This document shows positions 1-8,021 of a stretch of 64,000 nucleotides of DNA, one piece after another (positions within the stretch are counted from its first letter, which is position 1; the number at the start of each line of letters is the position of its first letter). Source of the DNA: Oscillatoria sp. FACHB-1406 (GTDB lineage Bacteria; Cyanobacteriota; Cyanobacteriia; Cyanobacteriales; Spirulinaceae); NCBI RefSeq assembly GCF_014698145.1, contig NZ_JACJSM010000025.1, positions 1 through 64,000 on the forward strand. Direction: 5' to 3'. A model generated the notes under the pieces. That model was not told where the DNA came from and made no database searches. It saw only the letters and a list, made by a program, of their open reading frames with translations. The position numbers and the translations under genes were made by a program.

Positions 1-308
1 TTTCCCAAAATGGCAGTTGAGATTGGGATTGGATTCTAAAAAGAGCGAAAAACCTCGCTATCAGAGCGTGAGAAACCGAGGCAGAGCTATGTCGCACAGA
101 GAGCTACTATTTGTCGTGCGGAATGTGGGTTGTGACGCTGAATCGCCAAGATTTTATTCGATTGCACCGGGCAAACTCCGAGCATTGCGGTATTATTGTC
201 TGTACTAACGATACCGATCGCCTGCGTATGGCAACTCGAATCGACGAAGCGATCGCAGCAGCATCTCTACAAGGTAAATTGATTCGGGTCGTGCGTCCTG
301 CCAATTGA
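1..308 (+). pseudogene. DUF5615-type PIN-like gene remnant, frameshifted
   Basis: The C-terminal part, read from about position 111, matches the usual ending of cyanobacterial DUF5615 (PIN-like, putative toxin nuclease) proteins: VVTLNRQDFIRLHR, then GIIVCTND, then GKLIRVVRP. That frame closes with a stop at 69-71. The segment that should precede it (GRAMSHRELLFVVRN) lies in another frame, from about position 2, and runs out of frame near 115-120. The simplest reading is a single indel around 105-125 joining the two halves. The true N-terminus, carrying the first catalytic Asp, is outside the window or lost. Family membership is inferred from motif resemblance. A sequencing error cannot be excluded. 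Confidence 0.5.
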
Positions 309-451
309 ACGCGATCGCAAATCCCGATCTCTCGCCCAATGCACGCTTTAGGGATTTTGTCAACATCTATAAAACATCCCCGCAAATCAAGCTAAAGCCT
401 TGATGTAGCGCTTGAAATCGGGAGTTTTTGGAGATATTAATTGAGGGGTAG

Positions 452-479
452 GGTGCGTTAGCGTTCTTCGTAACGCACC
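452..479. repeat. Dispersed inverted repeat GGTGCGTTA / TAACGCACC
   Basis: Nine-base perfect arms (452-460 and 471-479) surround a 10-base spacer, just beyond the pdhC stop codon. The same hairpin core recurs at 27447-27472, and degenerate forms occur inside the elements at 30141-30238 and 39402-39522. It could act as a weak transcription end for pdhC, but no T-run follows on either strand. The rest of 309-519 shows no gene. Confidence 0.6.
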
Positions 480-519
480 AAATCGGACTCAATACCGCCC
501 CAACTTCGTAGTTTTCAAG

Positions 520-1800
520 CTACAACGTCAGCGAATGCACGTCAGTTTCAATTAACTTCGCCAAATCTTGCAAGAATGAAGCCGCATCAGCCCCATAAAT
601 AATACGATGATCGGCGGTTAAATTGACCTGCATTTGTCGCTGTACCTTCATCATGCCATCCGGCGTTGCCACCACTTGCGGGCGCGAAGCTCCGATCGCG
701 AGAATTCCGCCCTGTCCCGGCGGTAAAATAGCATCGAAACGGTCTACCCCAAACATCCCCAAATTAGACAGAGTGAAGGTTCCGCTATTGTACTCCTCCG
801 GTTGCAACTGTTTGCTGCGGGCGCGATCGACCAACCCCTTCCAATTGCGCGAGAGCGAGTAAATATCGATTTGGTCGGCATTTTGCAGTACCGGCGTAAT
901 CAAACCGCCATCCGGCATCGCCACCGCCACGGAGATATTCACATTACTGCGATATTGAATATTGCCATCCACATAAGACGCATTCACAATCCGATGCTTC
1001 GCCAGCACCATCGCTACCGCTTTCGCCAGCAGCGCCGTCATGGTCACGCCCTTCGACTTAATTTTGCCGTACAGTTTATCCAACTCATCCGTCGCAATCG
1101 TGTAGCCGACGCGGAACACCGGAACCGTTAAACTAGCTTCCATATTCCGCGCCACTGCTTTTTGCAGCGTATTCATGGCTACCGCTTCCCCACTCGGGGC
1201 GGCAACAGCAGCAGGGGCGGGAGCCGGTTTAGCCGCCGGAGCCGGAGCAGCCGCAGCAGGGGCGGCAACAGCAACAGAAGGAGTAGGAGCTTTACCAACG
1301 GATTTTTCCACATCCGCTGCTACAATGCGTCCGTGAGGGCCGCTGCCTTGTAGCGTTTGCAGATCGACTTTTAATTCTTTAGCAAGTTTGCGCGCGCGCG
1401 GAGAAGCAACAATGCGTCCGTTGCTGTTACTCGTTGCAGGAGCGGCTGCCGGTTGTTCCGGTGCGGCGGGGGCAGTAGCTTGAGGTTTCTCTTCCGCTTT
1501 CGGCGCGGCTTGTCCGCCTTGCATCGAACCAGCTTGCTGCTTCGCTGCTTCGATTTCAGCTTCCGTCTCCGCAAGTAGGGCAATCGTCGAACCGACTGCC
1601 GCTTCATCGCCCGCCGGGACGATAATGGAGGCGAGATAGCCTTCGTAGAAGGATTCGACATCCATATCTGCCTTATCGGACTCAACCACAACCACCGTTT
1701 CGCCCTTTTCCACCTTATCTCCCGGCGACTTCACCCAGGAGACGATTTTTCCTTCGGTCATGGTGGAACTGAGAGCGGGCATGAAAATATCGTGAATCAT
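520..1800 (-). CDS. pdhC: Dihydrolipoamide acetyltransferase, E2 of pyruvate dehydrogenase
   Basis: E2 core of the pyruvate dehydrogenase complex. It transfers the acetyl group from E1 via a lipoyl arm to CoA in the cytoplasm. From the ATG at 1800 it is 426 aa. The N-terminal lipoyl domain (about 1-80) carries the lipoylation Lys in ESDKADM (about K43). An Ala/Pro-rich linker follows, then a peripheral-subunit-binding domain (about 135-170, ASPRARKLAKELKVD...HGRI), a second Ala/Pro linker and the C-terminal acyltransferase domain with the catalytic DHRIIYGAD motif (about H398). The frame stays open upstream to 1938, but that extension would run into the upstream gene and lacks homologous sequence, whereas MIHDIFMPALSSTM is the typical start. 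It lies 113 bp behind the oxidoreductase gene on the same strand, so a loose operon is possible. Confidence 0.94.
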   Translation of the reverse strand: MIHDIFMPALSSTMTEGKIVSWVKSPGDKVEKGETVVVVESDKADMDVESFYEGYLASIIVPAGDEAAVGSTIALLAETEAEIEAAKQQAGSMQGGQAAPKAEEKPQATAPAAPEQPAAAPATSNSNGRIVASPRARKLAKELKVDLQTLQGSGPHGRIVAADVEKSVGKAPTPSVAVAAPAAAAPAPAAKPAPAPAAVAAPSGEAVAMNTLQKAVARNMEASLTVPVFRVGYTIATDELDKLYGKIKSKGVTMTALLAKAVAMVLAKHRIVNASYVDGNIQYRSNVNISVAVAMPDGGLITPVLQNADQIDIYSLSRNWKGLVDRARSKQLQPEEYNSGTFTLSNLGMFGVDRFDAILPPGQGGILAIGASRPQVVATPDGMMKVQRQMQVNLTADHRIIYGADAASFLQDLAKLIETDVHSLTL

Positions 1801-1913
1801 GGGCAGTCTACCGATGTTTAGAAGCAGTGTTGAGCTATAGCATTTTAATTCAGCACGGTCGTGCCGAACAAGACCGTATTGAGTCAATCGAACCAGAACC
1901 TTCGATTTTCCGG

Positions 1914-3395
1914 TTACTTTTTCAACAGATTCGCGCACAAAATTCCTGAAGCTGCCACCGCCGGAACGCCAATTCCCGGAAGCGTGCTATCGCCGACGCG
2001 ATACAATCCGGTAATAGGAGTGTGGCAGTTGGGAAACATCCCTTCCCCCGCTGCAATTCCAGGGCCGTAAGTCCCTTGGTAGCGTCGTAAGTAGCGGGCA
2101 TGGGTGAGGGGAGTGCCGATTAACTCTAGCACGGCGCGATCGCGGATATCGGGAATGACGCGCTCTAAAGCTTGATAAAGGGGCTGGGCGCGCTCCATTT
2201 TGCGCGTTTCGTACTCCCCATCGCGCTGCCACCCAGCAAAGGGTTCTAGGGTGTAAGCATGAACGACGTGATGCCCGGACGGGGCAAGGTTGGCATCCCA
2301 CACAGAGGGAATGGAAATCATGCAAGTATTGCCCGGTTCGGCGATGTCGCGCTTTGAGTCGCGCACGACAACATGATGTCCCGTCAACCCTTCCAATCCT
2401 TCCGCCCGAAAACCGAGATGGAGGTGCATGAAACTTTCAATCGCGGGGGTGGCGAGGGCTTGTTGGCGGAAAGTTTGGGGTAAGTCTTTGGGTTGCAGTA
2501 AGTGTTGGTAGGTATCCCAGAGGGTAGCGTTAGAGATAACGACAGGGGCTTTAAGGATTTCGCCTTGACGCAGCCTTACGCCCGTCACGCGCCGGGATTC
2601 AACCAAAATTTGCTCGACGTGCGCCTGCAAGCGCAACTGCCCGCCCCAACGCTGCAAACCGCGTACTAAGGCTTGAATAATTGCCTCGCTTCCTCCGAGG
2701 GGATATTCTACCCCCGCCCGCATCCGTTCGCCCAACATGAAGGCAACTTCTGGGGCGATAGTGCCTTCAGCTTTTAAACCCGATAGTAGAAAGCATTCTA
2801 AGTCGATCGCGCGCCGCAGCCAAGGATCTCTTACTGTTTGATTCAGGACATCGCCCACGGAGGCATTAACGAGGGGCAGTTGGGGGAGGAGTTTAAGCAG
2901 GGCGGGGAAATAGTTCCCTAGGAGATGGGGAATAACGCGCCAATCTGCCGACAGCGCGATCGCGGGAATTTCTTTGAGCGCGTCGTAGAGTGGTAACATC
3001 CGCTGGCAAAAAGCTTCCCATTCTCGCGCGCCTTGGGGGGTGATTTTAGCGACTTCAGCGGCGTAGCGCTGCAAATCGCAGTAAACCGGAAATACGCCTT
3101 CAGGAAAATGATAATGTCCGAGGGGGTCATACGCGATCGCCTCCACCGTTTCGCCCAATTCATCCAGCACTTGTTTGAGGGGATTCAAACTCGGTCGCTG
3201 TTGGCTCAAACCGCAGTAAAATGACGGGCCGGAGTCAAAATGAAACCCCTGCCGCGAAAAACCGTGGGCTGCACCGCCTGCAATGCTGTGACTCTCGCAA
3301 ACCAGCACCCGCCAGCCCGCCTTCGCCAGCAATCCCGCCGCCGTCAAGCCACCGATACCGCTCCCGATAACAATCGCGTCGAATTGAGAATTCAA
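1914..3395 (-). CDS. CrtISO/CrtH-like FAD-dependent oxidoreductase
   Basis: 493 aa. The N-terminus holds a classic dinucleotide-binding fold (VIGSGIGGLTAAGLLAKAGW, then a Glu ending strand 2) and the AGGAAH segment found in the phytoene desaturase/carotenoid isomerase superfamily. The C-terminus has the second FAD-contact motif (GLYRVGDSTLPGIGVPAVAASG). Length and layout match cyanobacterial CrtISO-type proteins, which rearrange or desaturate isoprenoid polyenes on membranes. The sequence alone does not tell me whether this is the prolycopene isomerase CrtH or one of its paralogs of unknown substrate, so no symbol is given. It is the first gene of a possible two-gene run with pdhC, with no obvious metabolic link between the two. 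Confidence 0.82.
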   Translation of the reverse strand: MNSQFDAIVIGSGIGGLTAAGLLAKAGWRVLVCESHSIAGGAAHGFSRQGFHFDSGPSFYCGLSQQRPSLNPLKQVLDELGETVEAIAYDPLGHYHFPEGVFPVYCDLQRYAAEVAKITPQGAREWEAFCQRMLPLYDALKEIPAIALSADWRVIPHLLGNYFPALLKLLPQLPLVNASVGDVLNQTVRDPWLRRAIDLECFLLSGLKAEGTIAPEVAFMLGERMRAGVEYPLGGSEAIIQALVRGLQRWGGQLRLQAHVEQILVESRRVTGVRLRQGEILKAPVVISNATLWDTYQHLLQPKDLPQTFRQQALATPAIESFMHLHLGFRAEGLEGLTGHHVVVRDSKRDIAEPGNTCMISIPSVWDANLAPSGHHVVHAYTLEPFAGWQRDGEYETRKMERAQPLYQALERVIPDIRDRAVLELIGTPLTHARYLRRYQGTYGPGIAAGEGMFPNCHTPITGLYRVGDSTLPGIGVPAVAASGILCANLLKK

Positions 3396-3463
3396 AGTTT
3401 CAAGTCCGAGAATTTTTCTGAAACCTCAATATCTTAATCCTCCTCGAAACCTAAAAATAGCGT

Positions 3464-3685
3464 CTAAGATTCGCCTTCCTCGTCTTCGTAAACCAACAAA
3501 TCTCCCGGCTGACAGTCTAAAGCCTTACACAACGTACTTAGCGTCGCTTCATCAATGCGAGTCAGGCGGCGGCGAGTCTTGAGTCGAGAAATAGAGCGCG
3601 GGTTCATTCCCGTGAGACGAGCGAGTTCCTTGTTGCGAATATCTCGTTCTGCCATAACAACAGCTAATCTCCAGCGAATACCCAT
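3464..3685 (-). CDS. Small Cro/C1-type HTH protein, paralog A
   Basis: 73 aa, almost entirely one XRE-type helix-turn-helix of the short YozG-like kind: an N-terminal strand (MGIRWRLAVVMAERDI), the HTH (NKELARLTGMNPRSISRLK), and a tail ending CQPGDLLVYEDEE. Such proteins bind DNA as repressors or as antitoxin-like regulators. It is about 60 percent identical by eye to the next gene upstream (3732-3950), only 46 bp away on the same strand, so the two arose by tandem duplication and are probably co-transcribed. Position 43-44 differs most (RRLTRIDE against PLLKLD), suggesting divergence in the C-terminal part of the DNA-binding region. No toxin partner is visible next to it. Confidence 0.85.
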   Translation of the reverse strand: MGIRWRLAVVMAERDIRNKELARLTGMNPRSISRLKTRRRLTRIDEATLSTLCKALDCQPGDLLVYEDEEGES

Positions 3686-3731
3686 GCCCTTGCTATATAA
3701 CCCTGCAACGCGATGCGTTCTCTCTTTCGCA

Positions 3732-3950
3732 CTAAGATTCGCTCTCGTCCTCTTCGTAAACTAACAAATCTCCCGGCTGACAGTTTAAAGCCTTACACAA
3801 CGCATCAAGCGTAGGTATGTCTAGTTTAAGCAGAGGGCGCTTTCTCAGCCGCGAAACCGAAGTCGGATGCAAGTCTACGAGCCGAGCTAGCTCTTTATTA
3901 GACATTTCTCGATCTGCCATGATAACGGCCAGTTTCCATCGAATTGCCAC
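3732..3950 (-). CDS. Small Cro/C1-type HTH protein, paralog B
   Basis: 72 aa, the upstream member of the tandem pair. It has the same architecture: MAIRWKLAVIMADREM, then an HTH with NKELARLVDLHPTSVSRLR, then LCKALNCQPGDLLVYEED. The acidic C-terminal tail is shared with paralog A. It is a cytoplasmic DNA-binding protein whose target is unknown. The upstream region contains AT-rich stretches that could hold a promoter and operator, but I cannot identify repeated operator half-sites with confidence. Confidence 0.85.
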   Translation of the reverse strand: MAIRWKLAVIMADREMSNKELARLVDLHPTSVSRLRKRPLLKLDIPTLDALCKALNCQPGDLLVYEEDESES

Positions 3951-4362
3951 TCGACTGCTTCGTTCGTTTTGAGGGGGTTTGCATTGCCCATGCTACCACT
4001 GCTTGTTTTTTATCCTTACTAAAATAGCATCCAAAGCTAATTAATTAGCAAAAACTGTATTATCGTTATTCCCAACGCCGTTCGCACAGAACTGCTCGCT
4101 GAAGACATTTTGTAGGGTGGGCAGCGCCCACCAGCTAAGACTTTCAGTGTTTAGAAACGTACTTTCACAAGCCAGTAGCGCTATACCAGCAAGAATGAGG
4201 TTAATTGTTACATGGAATGAATTAATTAAAGTTAGTTTAAACTATTTTAAAACGAAATAACGGCAACAATTCATAGAAAAATATGAAAGTTTATTTGATT
4301 CTTTACACAAAGATCGAGCGTCGATGTATAATGGATTGCACGGACGCTTTTGGATTTTGTCA
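3951..4362. other. Intergenic region between the HTH pair and the VapBC-type pair
   Basis: It contains the hairpin GGTGGGC-AGC-GCCCACC (4116-4132), part of a dispersed GTAGGGTGGGC repeat that recurs near 5153-5166, followed by an AT-rich stretch without coding character. The downstream promoter is listed separately. I see no gene here. Confidence 0.7.
4302..4332 (+). promoter_or_regulatory. Predicted sigma-70 promoter of the VapBC-type pair
   Basis: A consensus TATAAT (4327-4332) is preceded by TTTACA (4302-4307) with a 19-bp spacer. Transcription would start near 4339. That excludes the upstream ATG at 4324 as the antitoxin start and supports the ATG at 4363. Prediction by motif only. Confidence 0.5.
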
Positions 4363-4614
4363 ATGAAGACTCTGAACATCGAGAACTTGCCTGACGAACT
4401 CTATCGCAATCTTCAAAATCTTGCGGCTGCGCGCAAGTTAACGCTCAATGAAACCGCACTTTATCTTTTACAACAGGCATTTCAATTTCACGAGCTTCAA
4501 GATCAGCCGATGTCCGCAATTTTAGGAAAGATTCGCAGTCGCCCTAGAGTTAATCCGAACAGTTTGGGCTTGCTCGATAGTACGATGCTGATTCGTGAGG
4601 ATCGCGATCGATGA
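4363..4614 (+). CDS. Antitoxin of a VapBC-type module (ribbon-helix-helix, FitA-like)
   Basis: 83 aa. The N-terminal part (MKTLNIENLPDELYRNLQNLAAARKLTLNETA) has the strand-helix-helix pattern of RHH antitoxins of the FitA/VapB kind, which bind the operator as dimers and wrap the toxin with the C-terminal tail (here about residues 50-83). The ATG at 4363 is chosen over the one at 4324 because a TATAAT box overlaps the latter's first codons. The stop overlaps the toxin start by four bases (ATGA at 4611-4614), the normal translational coupling in such pairs. It is expected to autoregulate the pair. Confidence 0.8.
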   Translation: MKTLNIENLPDELYRNLQNLAAARKLTLNETALYLLQQAFQFHELQDQPMSAILGKIRSRPRVNPNSLGLLDSTMLIREDRDR

Positions 4615-5066
4615 CAGCTTCCTTGCGATGCGTTTTAGATACCAATATTTGTATAAAGCTTTTTATTGACGATCCATTAACTCCCAAAGTCGATTTGCTT
4701 TTCGACCATTTAAACAATCCTTCGACTGAGTTTTTTGTACCCGACTTGTTCTATATTGAATGCGCCAACACCCTTTGGAAGTATGTTCGAGCGAATCTTT
4801 ATACTGCCGCGCGAGTGCGAGAAGATTTAAATGATTTGAAAGCACTGCGCTTGCAAGTCACTCCTACAAAGCATTTAATGACTGAAGCCGTTCAAATTGG
4901 TTTAGACTACGGCATTACCGCTTATGATGGCTGCTATGTTGCTTTATCTGAGAGGGTTAATGCACCGCTATTGACACTAGATGAGCGGTTAGTAAATTCT
5001 CTAAAATCCAGCCGGTTTAATGTCGTTTCATTTACAACTTTTCTAGTCCCTCCATTGCCATCCTAA
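4611..5066 (+). CDS. PIN-domain ribonuclease toxin, VapC type
   Basis: 151 aa PIN domain. Acidic metal-binding residues are visible: the first Asp in VLDTNICIK (about D10), Glu in FYIECANTLWK, and the Asp pair late in the chain (ITAYDGCYVAL, then LLTLDERL). VapC-type toxins cleave tRNA or rRNA when the antitoxin is degraded. The start codon overlaps the antitoxin stop. The chain is full length with all expected acidic residues, so the module looks intact. The RNA target cannot be read from the sequence. Confidence 0.87.
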   Translation: MTASLRCVLDTNICIKLFIDDPLTPKVDLLFDHLNNPSTEFFVPDLFYIECANTLWKYVRANLYTAARVREDLNDLKALRLQVTPTKHLMTEAVQIGLDYGITAYDGCYVALSERVNAPLLTLDERLVNSLKSSRFNVVSFTTFLVPPLPS

Positions 5067-5152
5067 ACTTCGTCAGAGATGCAAGCAAGAAGTTGTTGAA
5101 GTAATTTTGACCCAAGAAAGGGGGGCGATTGCTCTTCTTCTACATCATAGCA

Positions 5153-5298
5153 AGTAGGGTGGGCAGAGCATTTGTAAGATTGAGCGCGATGGGGATAACT
5201 TTCGAGTTGCCCTGCCCACCATTAATATTGGTGGGCATTGCTGATTCAGTAATAAGTTAGTCTGTCATAGGTAAATGTTCGGCAATGCACACCCTACT
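5153..5298. mobile_element. MITE-like element with AGTAGGGTG terminal inverted repeats
   Basis: A 146-bp segment bounded by AGTAGGGTG (5153-5161) and CACCCTACT (5290-5298). Internally there is a second inverted repeat, GCCCACC / GGTGGGC, flanking ATTAATATT. There is no coding capacity. Dispersed copies of the ends (for example at 4112-4119) support a mobile or formerly mobile repeat. No target-site duplication was confirmed. Confidence 0.45.
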
Positions 5299-5334
5299 AC
5301 ATTGACTAGAAATATTCAGTCTATCCTCGGAAAA

Positions 5335-5435
5335 TGTACGGAAAGTTTCTGGATAATATTCTCTGTAAGGAGATTATCCAGAAACTTTCTGTTTTTTGCA
5401 CTTTGGGAATTGACTATCCAGAAAATGTCGGTACA
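5335..5435. repeat. Compact inverted-repeat element with TGTAC/GTACA ends
   Basis: A 101-bp segment starting TGTACGG (5335) and ending GGTACA (5435). Its outer 21 bases match in inverted orientation at 18 positions. Inside, a perfect 17-bp inverted repeat (5341-5357 and 5373-5389) flanks a 15-nt loop. The core TATCCAGAAA word occurs several times in both orientations (about 5321, 5351, 5375 and 5414). It could be a MITE, a transposon end with repeated transposase-binding sites, or an operator array for the downstream dynamin gene. The rest of 5067-5629 holds the element at 5153-5298 and no gene I can support. Confidence 0.5.
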
Positions 5436-5629
5436 ATAAATAGTTATGTCGCTTGAGTCATGGGTATGAGTGTCACTTGATTTTTGTTTAGTGGGTGCTT
5501 CTTGTAAACAGTTCAGTGTGGACTTTTTGATGCTATGCAATTTCTAAACTATTCAGAATGTAGTTATTAATTGAAAAAATAGATTGTAGTAGAGCATTTT
5601 TAGATCAGCAGTACCGGAGGATATTGTCC

Positions 5630-7954
5630 ATGTTGTCCCAGCATTTTCAACAAGCCCATGCAGAGATTGTCACAGTCGGCGAAAACTTACTTCAGTTTTT
5701 AAAAGAGTTTAGGCAACAACGACTCACAGAAGGTGATGATACTCAAAGCCTAGAAAATGTTGAAAGTGATATTGTCAAGGCAATCAAGGCACTCAAAGCT
5801 CAGAAATATGAGGTAGCTGTTGTCGCTCCCATGAAAGCAGGGAAAAGCACTTTCCTCAATGCGATTATTGGTGCTGACGTGCTGGCTAGCGAATCAGCCG
5901 CTTGCACAATATGTCGAACAGATGTCCAACATATATCACAGGGATCAACGCCAAGTTTGCTTGAGTACAAGCAAGATCGGACACATCCCAGTGTCGTTAG
6001 TGAAGGTAATGCTACTGAAATCCAGGAGAAATTTCTAGAGCGTACTCGTCAGATTCGCGATCGTAAGCGTCCTGACGAGAGAATTCCAGAACGCTTTAAA
6101 CTGAAGCATCCAATTGAAGCGATCGGTGATTTGCCATCTTTGTCTGGTTTTACTTTAATAGATACACCAGGCCCTAATGAATGGGAGTCTGCTTCTTCTG
6201 AAGTATCTACTTTAAAGCAAGCGTCTCTGGAAGCATTGAGAACCTGTAAAGCGGTGCTGTTTGTTTTAAACTACCGATCTTATAAGGATAATGCGGTAGA
6301 TGAATTATTCGCATCAATAACAAAAAATCGCCAAGAGCTTCTTCAGGAGAGCAAAGGGAGAATATATTTTATTCTAAATCAGGTCGATTTAAAATCGGAG
6401 AAAGATCCAGAGATTTCTGAGACAATTAGACAACTGAAGCAGGATTTAGATCGGTTTGGTTTTCCCGATCCGGTAGTTTTTCCAGTCAGTGCATTACAAG
6501 GACTCCTCGCTAAACTCATTCAACAAGATAGAGCAACTGAAAAGCAGGTTAAGGACTTCAAGAAATTCTTTAGCGCACAATACAGTGAAGAAAATGAAGA
6601 TGGAGACATGATCATTCCTGCCCCGAAAAAGATTGCTTCTCAAGCGGTAAGAGATAGTGGCATTCTGGATGTACAGGAAGCTGTTTTTCAGACAATTGTT
6701 CAAACTGCGGGATGGAATCTCTTGAGTGATGTTTTGAGTCAGTTAGATAGATCGGCTAAATCGACTGAAACTACACTCAATGTTCAGATTGCTGGATGGC
6801 AATTGAAAGTTGATGAGTTGCGAGAAAAAGTTGATGAGTATAAAAAAAGGCGTGCTTCTGCAAGGGACAAAATAGACGTGGTAAGGGCAGCCGTAAGCGC
6901 TCAAAAAGATAGGCTAATGGAGGGCTTCGGCGCAGGTGTTGATACTTTTGCCGAAGCCGCTAAAGAAAAGATTCAAGAACAGATAGATTTAATCGCTGAA
7001 ACCCGTTCTTCAGGGGGAGCTAAACAACTCCCTAATTCAGATACAAACCTTTTTGGAGGGGATGAAAACTTCTGGGGAAGATTATTTAGAGAAGGAGTTG
7101 GAATCGCTGGCGAGCTTTTAGAGTTGATTCCTCAAGCAGGAAGGCAGTTATCGAAAGCTTTCCGAGTTAGTGTCTCTCTATTTGAAAGAATGAACGGGGA
7201 TGGCTTGATCCCTGGCTCTCCCAGAGAAAACTCCGATCCGTACATCATTGAATATTCTAATAAAGCTGATGCACAGAGGATTGCATTAACTATCAACGAT
7301 TACTGCGCTCCGTATATTCAAAGTTGGTGGGTAGATGTTCAAGATCGATTAATTCGTCAAGGTGAAAAAACACGGGAAAACCTCGTAATCAAAATTCAGA
7401 ACGATATTCAAGGCATTTCTGATGAGCTTTCTGAGTATTTAGGGGAATCACTCCAAGCTAAGATCAATATCAATCCTATCCAATTCCCTGAATTTGAGTT
7501 TCAAGGGCTTGACGAGATGATCTTTAAACAGCAGGAAATCATTCAAAAGGCAACTAAGAGGGAAAAGCGCACGAAATGTTGTAGTTCCAATGAAGTTTAT
7601 TACGTTGACGTTCCGTTCGAGGAGAAAGATACTGTGTTTGCAGTTGACTTGAGAGAGACAGCAGAGAAAATTAAAGTAAAAATTAATGAACAAGTTGAGA
7701 GAAACAAAGGTCTGTTAGCTCGTGTTGTCCAGAAGCAAGTAGATGCAGATTTTGCAAATGCGGAAAAGCAGATTTCAGAGTACATGAGTAAATTTCAAAT
7801 TGAGTTAGAAAGAATTCTTTCTGAAAGGGACAAGAAACAGGAAGAAGCGCCATTGATGATTGAATTGTTGAAAGGTTACAGTCAGAGGCTAGAAAGGCAC
7901 TTACAAACTTTAAATCAAACAAGAGTTACTCTTGACGAGTGGAAACCTCGCTAA
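5630..7954 (+). CDS. Bacterial dynamin-family GTPase
   Basis: 774 aa. A large GTPase of the dynamin superfamily, expected to bind membranes and remodel or seal them. G1 is VVAPMKAGKST (about 66-74), G3 is IDTPGPNE (about 178-184) and G4 is NQVDLK (about 250-255). Long coiled-coil stalk segments follow (about 365-440 and 640-760). An Ala/Gly/Leu-rich segment around 480-530 may be a membrane-touching paddle. The ATG at 5630 is preceded by GGAGG at a 9-base distance; the in-frame TTG six bases earlier is too close to that site. The gene is AT-rich, and I found no complete GCGATCGC in it, unlike its neighbours, so recent acquisition is likely. Bacterial dynamins act in membrane stress and, in some cases, phage defence; which applies here is unknown. 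Confidence 0.85.
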   Translation: MLSQHFQQAHAEIVTVGENLLQFLKEFRQQRLTEGDDTQSLENVESDIVKAIKALKAQKYEVAVVAPMKAGKSTFLNAIIGADVLASESAACTICRTDVQHISQGSTPSLLEYKQDRTHPSVVSEGNATEIQEKFLERTRQIRDRKRPDERIPERFKLKHPIEAIGDLPSLSGFTLIDTPGPNEWESASSEVSTLKQASLEALRTCKAVLFVLNYRSYKDNAVDELFASITKNRQELLQESKGRIYFILNQVDLKSEKDPEISETIRQLKQDLDRFGFPDPVVFPVSALQGLLAKLIQQDRATEKQVKDFKKFFSAQYSEENEDGDMIIPAPKKIASQAVRDSGILDVQEAVFQTIVQTAGWNLLSDVLSQLDRSAKSTETTLNVQIAGWQLKVDELREKVDEYKKRRASARDKIDVVRAAVSAQKDRLMEGFGAGVDTFAEAAKEKIQEQIDLIAETRSSGGAKQLPNSDTNLFGGDENFWGRLFREGVGIAGELLELIPQAGRQLSKAFRVSVSLFERMNGDGLIPGSPRENSDPYIIEYSNKADAQRIALTINDYCAPYIQSWWVDVQDRLIRQGEKTRENLVIKIQNDIQGISDELSEYLGESLQAKININPIQFPEFEFQGLDEMIFKQQEIIQKATKREKRTKCCSSNEVYYVDVPFEEKDTVFAVDLRETAEKIKVKINEQVERNKGLLARVVQKQVDADFANAEKQISEYMSKFQIELERILSERDKKQEEAPLMIELLKGYSQRLERHLQTLNQTRVTLDEWKPR

Positions 7955-7986
7955 CTTAGGTGAAGCCGAATCAACTTATCCACATC

Positions 7987-8013
7987 AAAAAACCGGGTTG
8001 GTTAACCCGGTTT
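7987..8013 (-). terminator. Rho-independent terminator of glgP
   Basis: A nine-base stem AACCGGGTT / AACCCGGTT (7991-7999 and 8004-8012) has a 4-base loop. Read on the minus strand it is followed by a run of T (the A-run at 7987-7992). It lies just beyond the glgP stop and may also limit readthrough from the converging dynamin gene. Confidence 0.75.
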
Positions 8014-8021
8014 CGATAATC

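Noticed and set aside
1801-1938. N-terminal extension of the E2 protein
   Set aside because: It would overlap the end of the CrtISO-like gene and precedes the canonical lipoyl-domain start MIHDIFMPAL without homologous sequence.
5335-5435. End of a Tn7-like or CRISPR-associated transposon
   Set aside because: No tnsB, tnsC, tniQ or Cas gene lies within the window, and both ends occur within 101 bp, so only a MITE-like or operator reading is supported.
5316-5540. 74-codon frame on the minus strand
   Set aside because: It overlaps the inverted-repeat element, has no recognisable domain or ribosome-binding site, and its composition follows the repeats.
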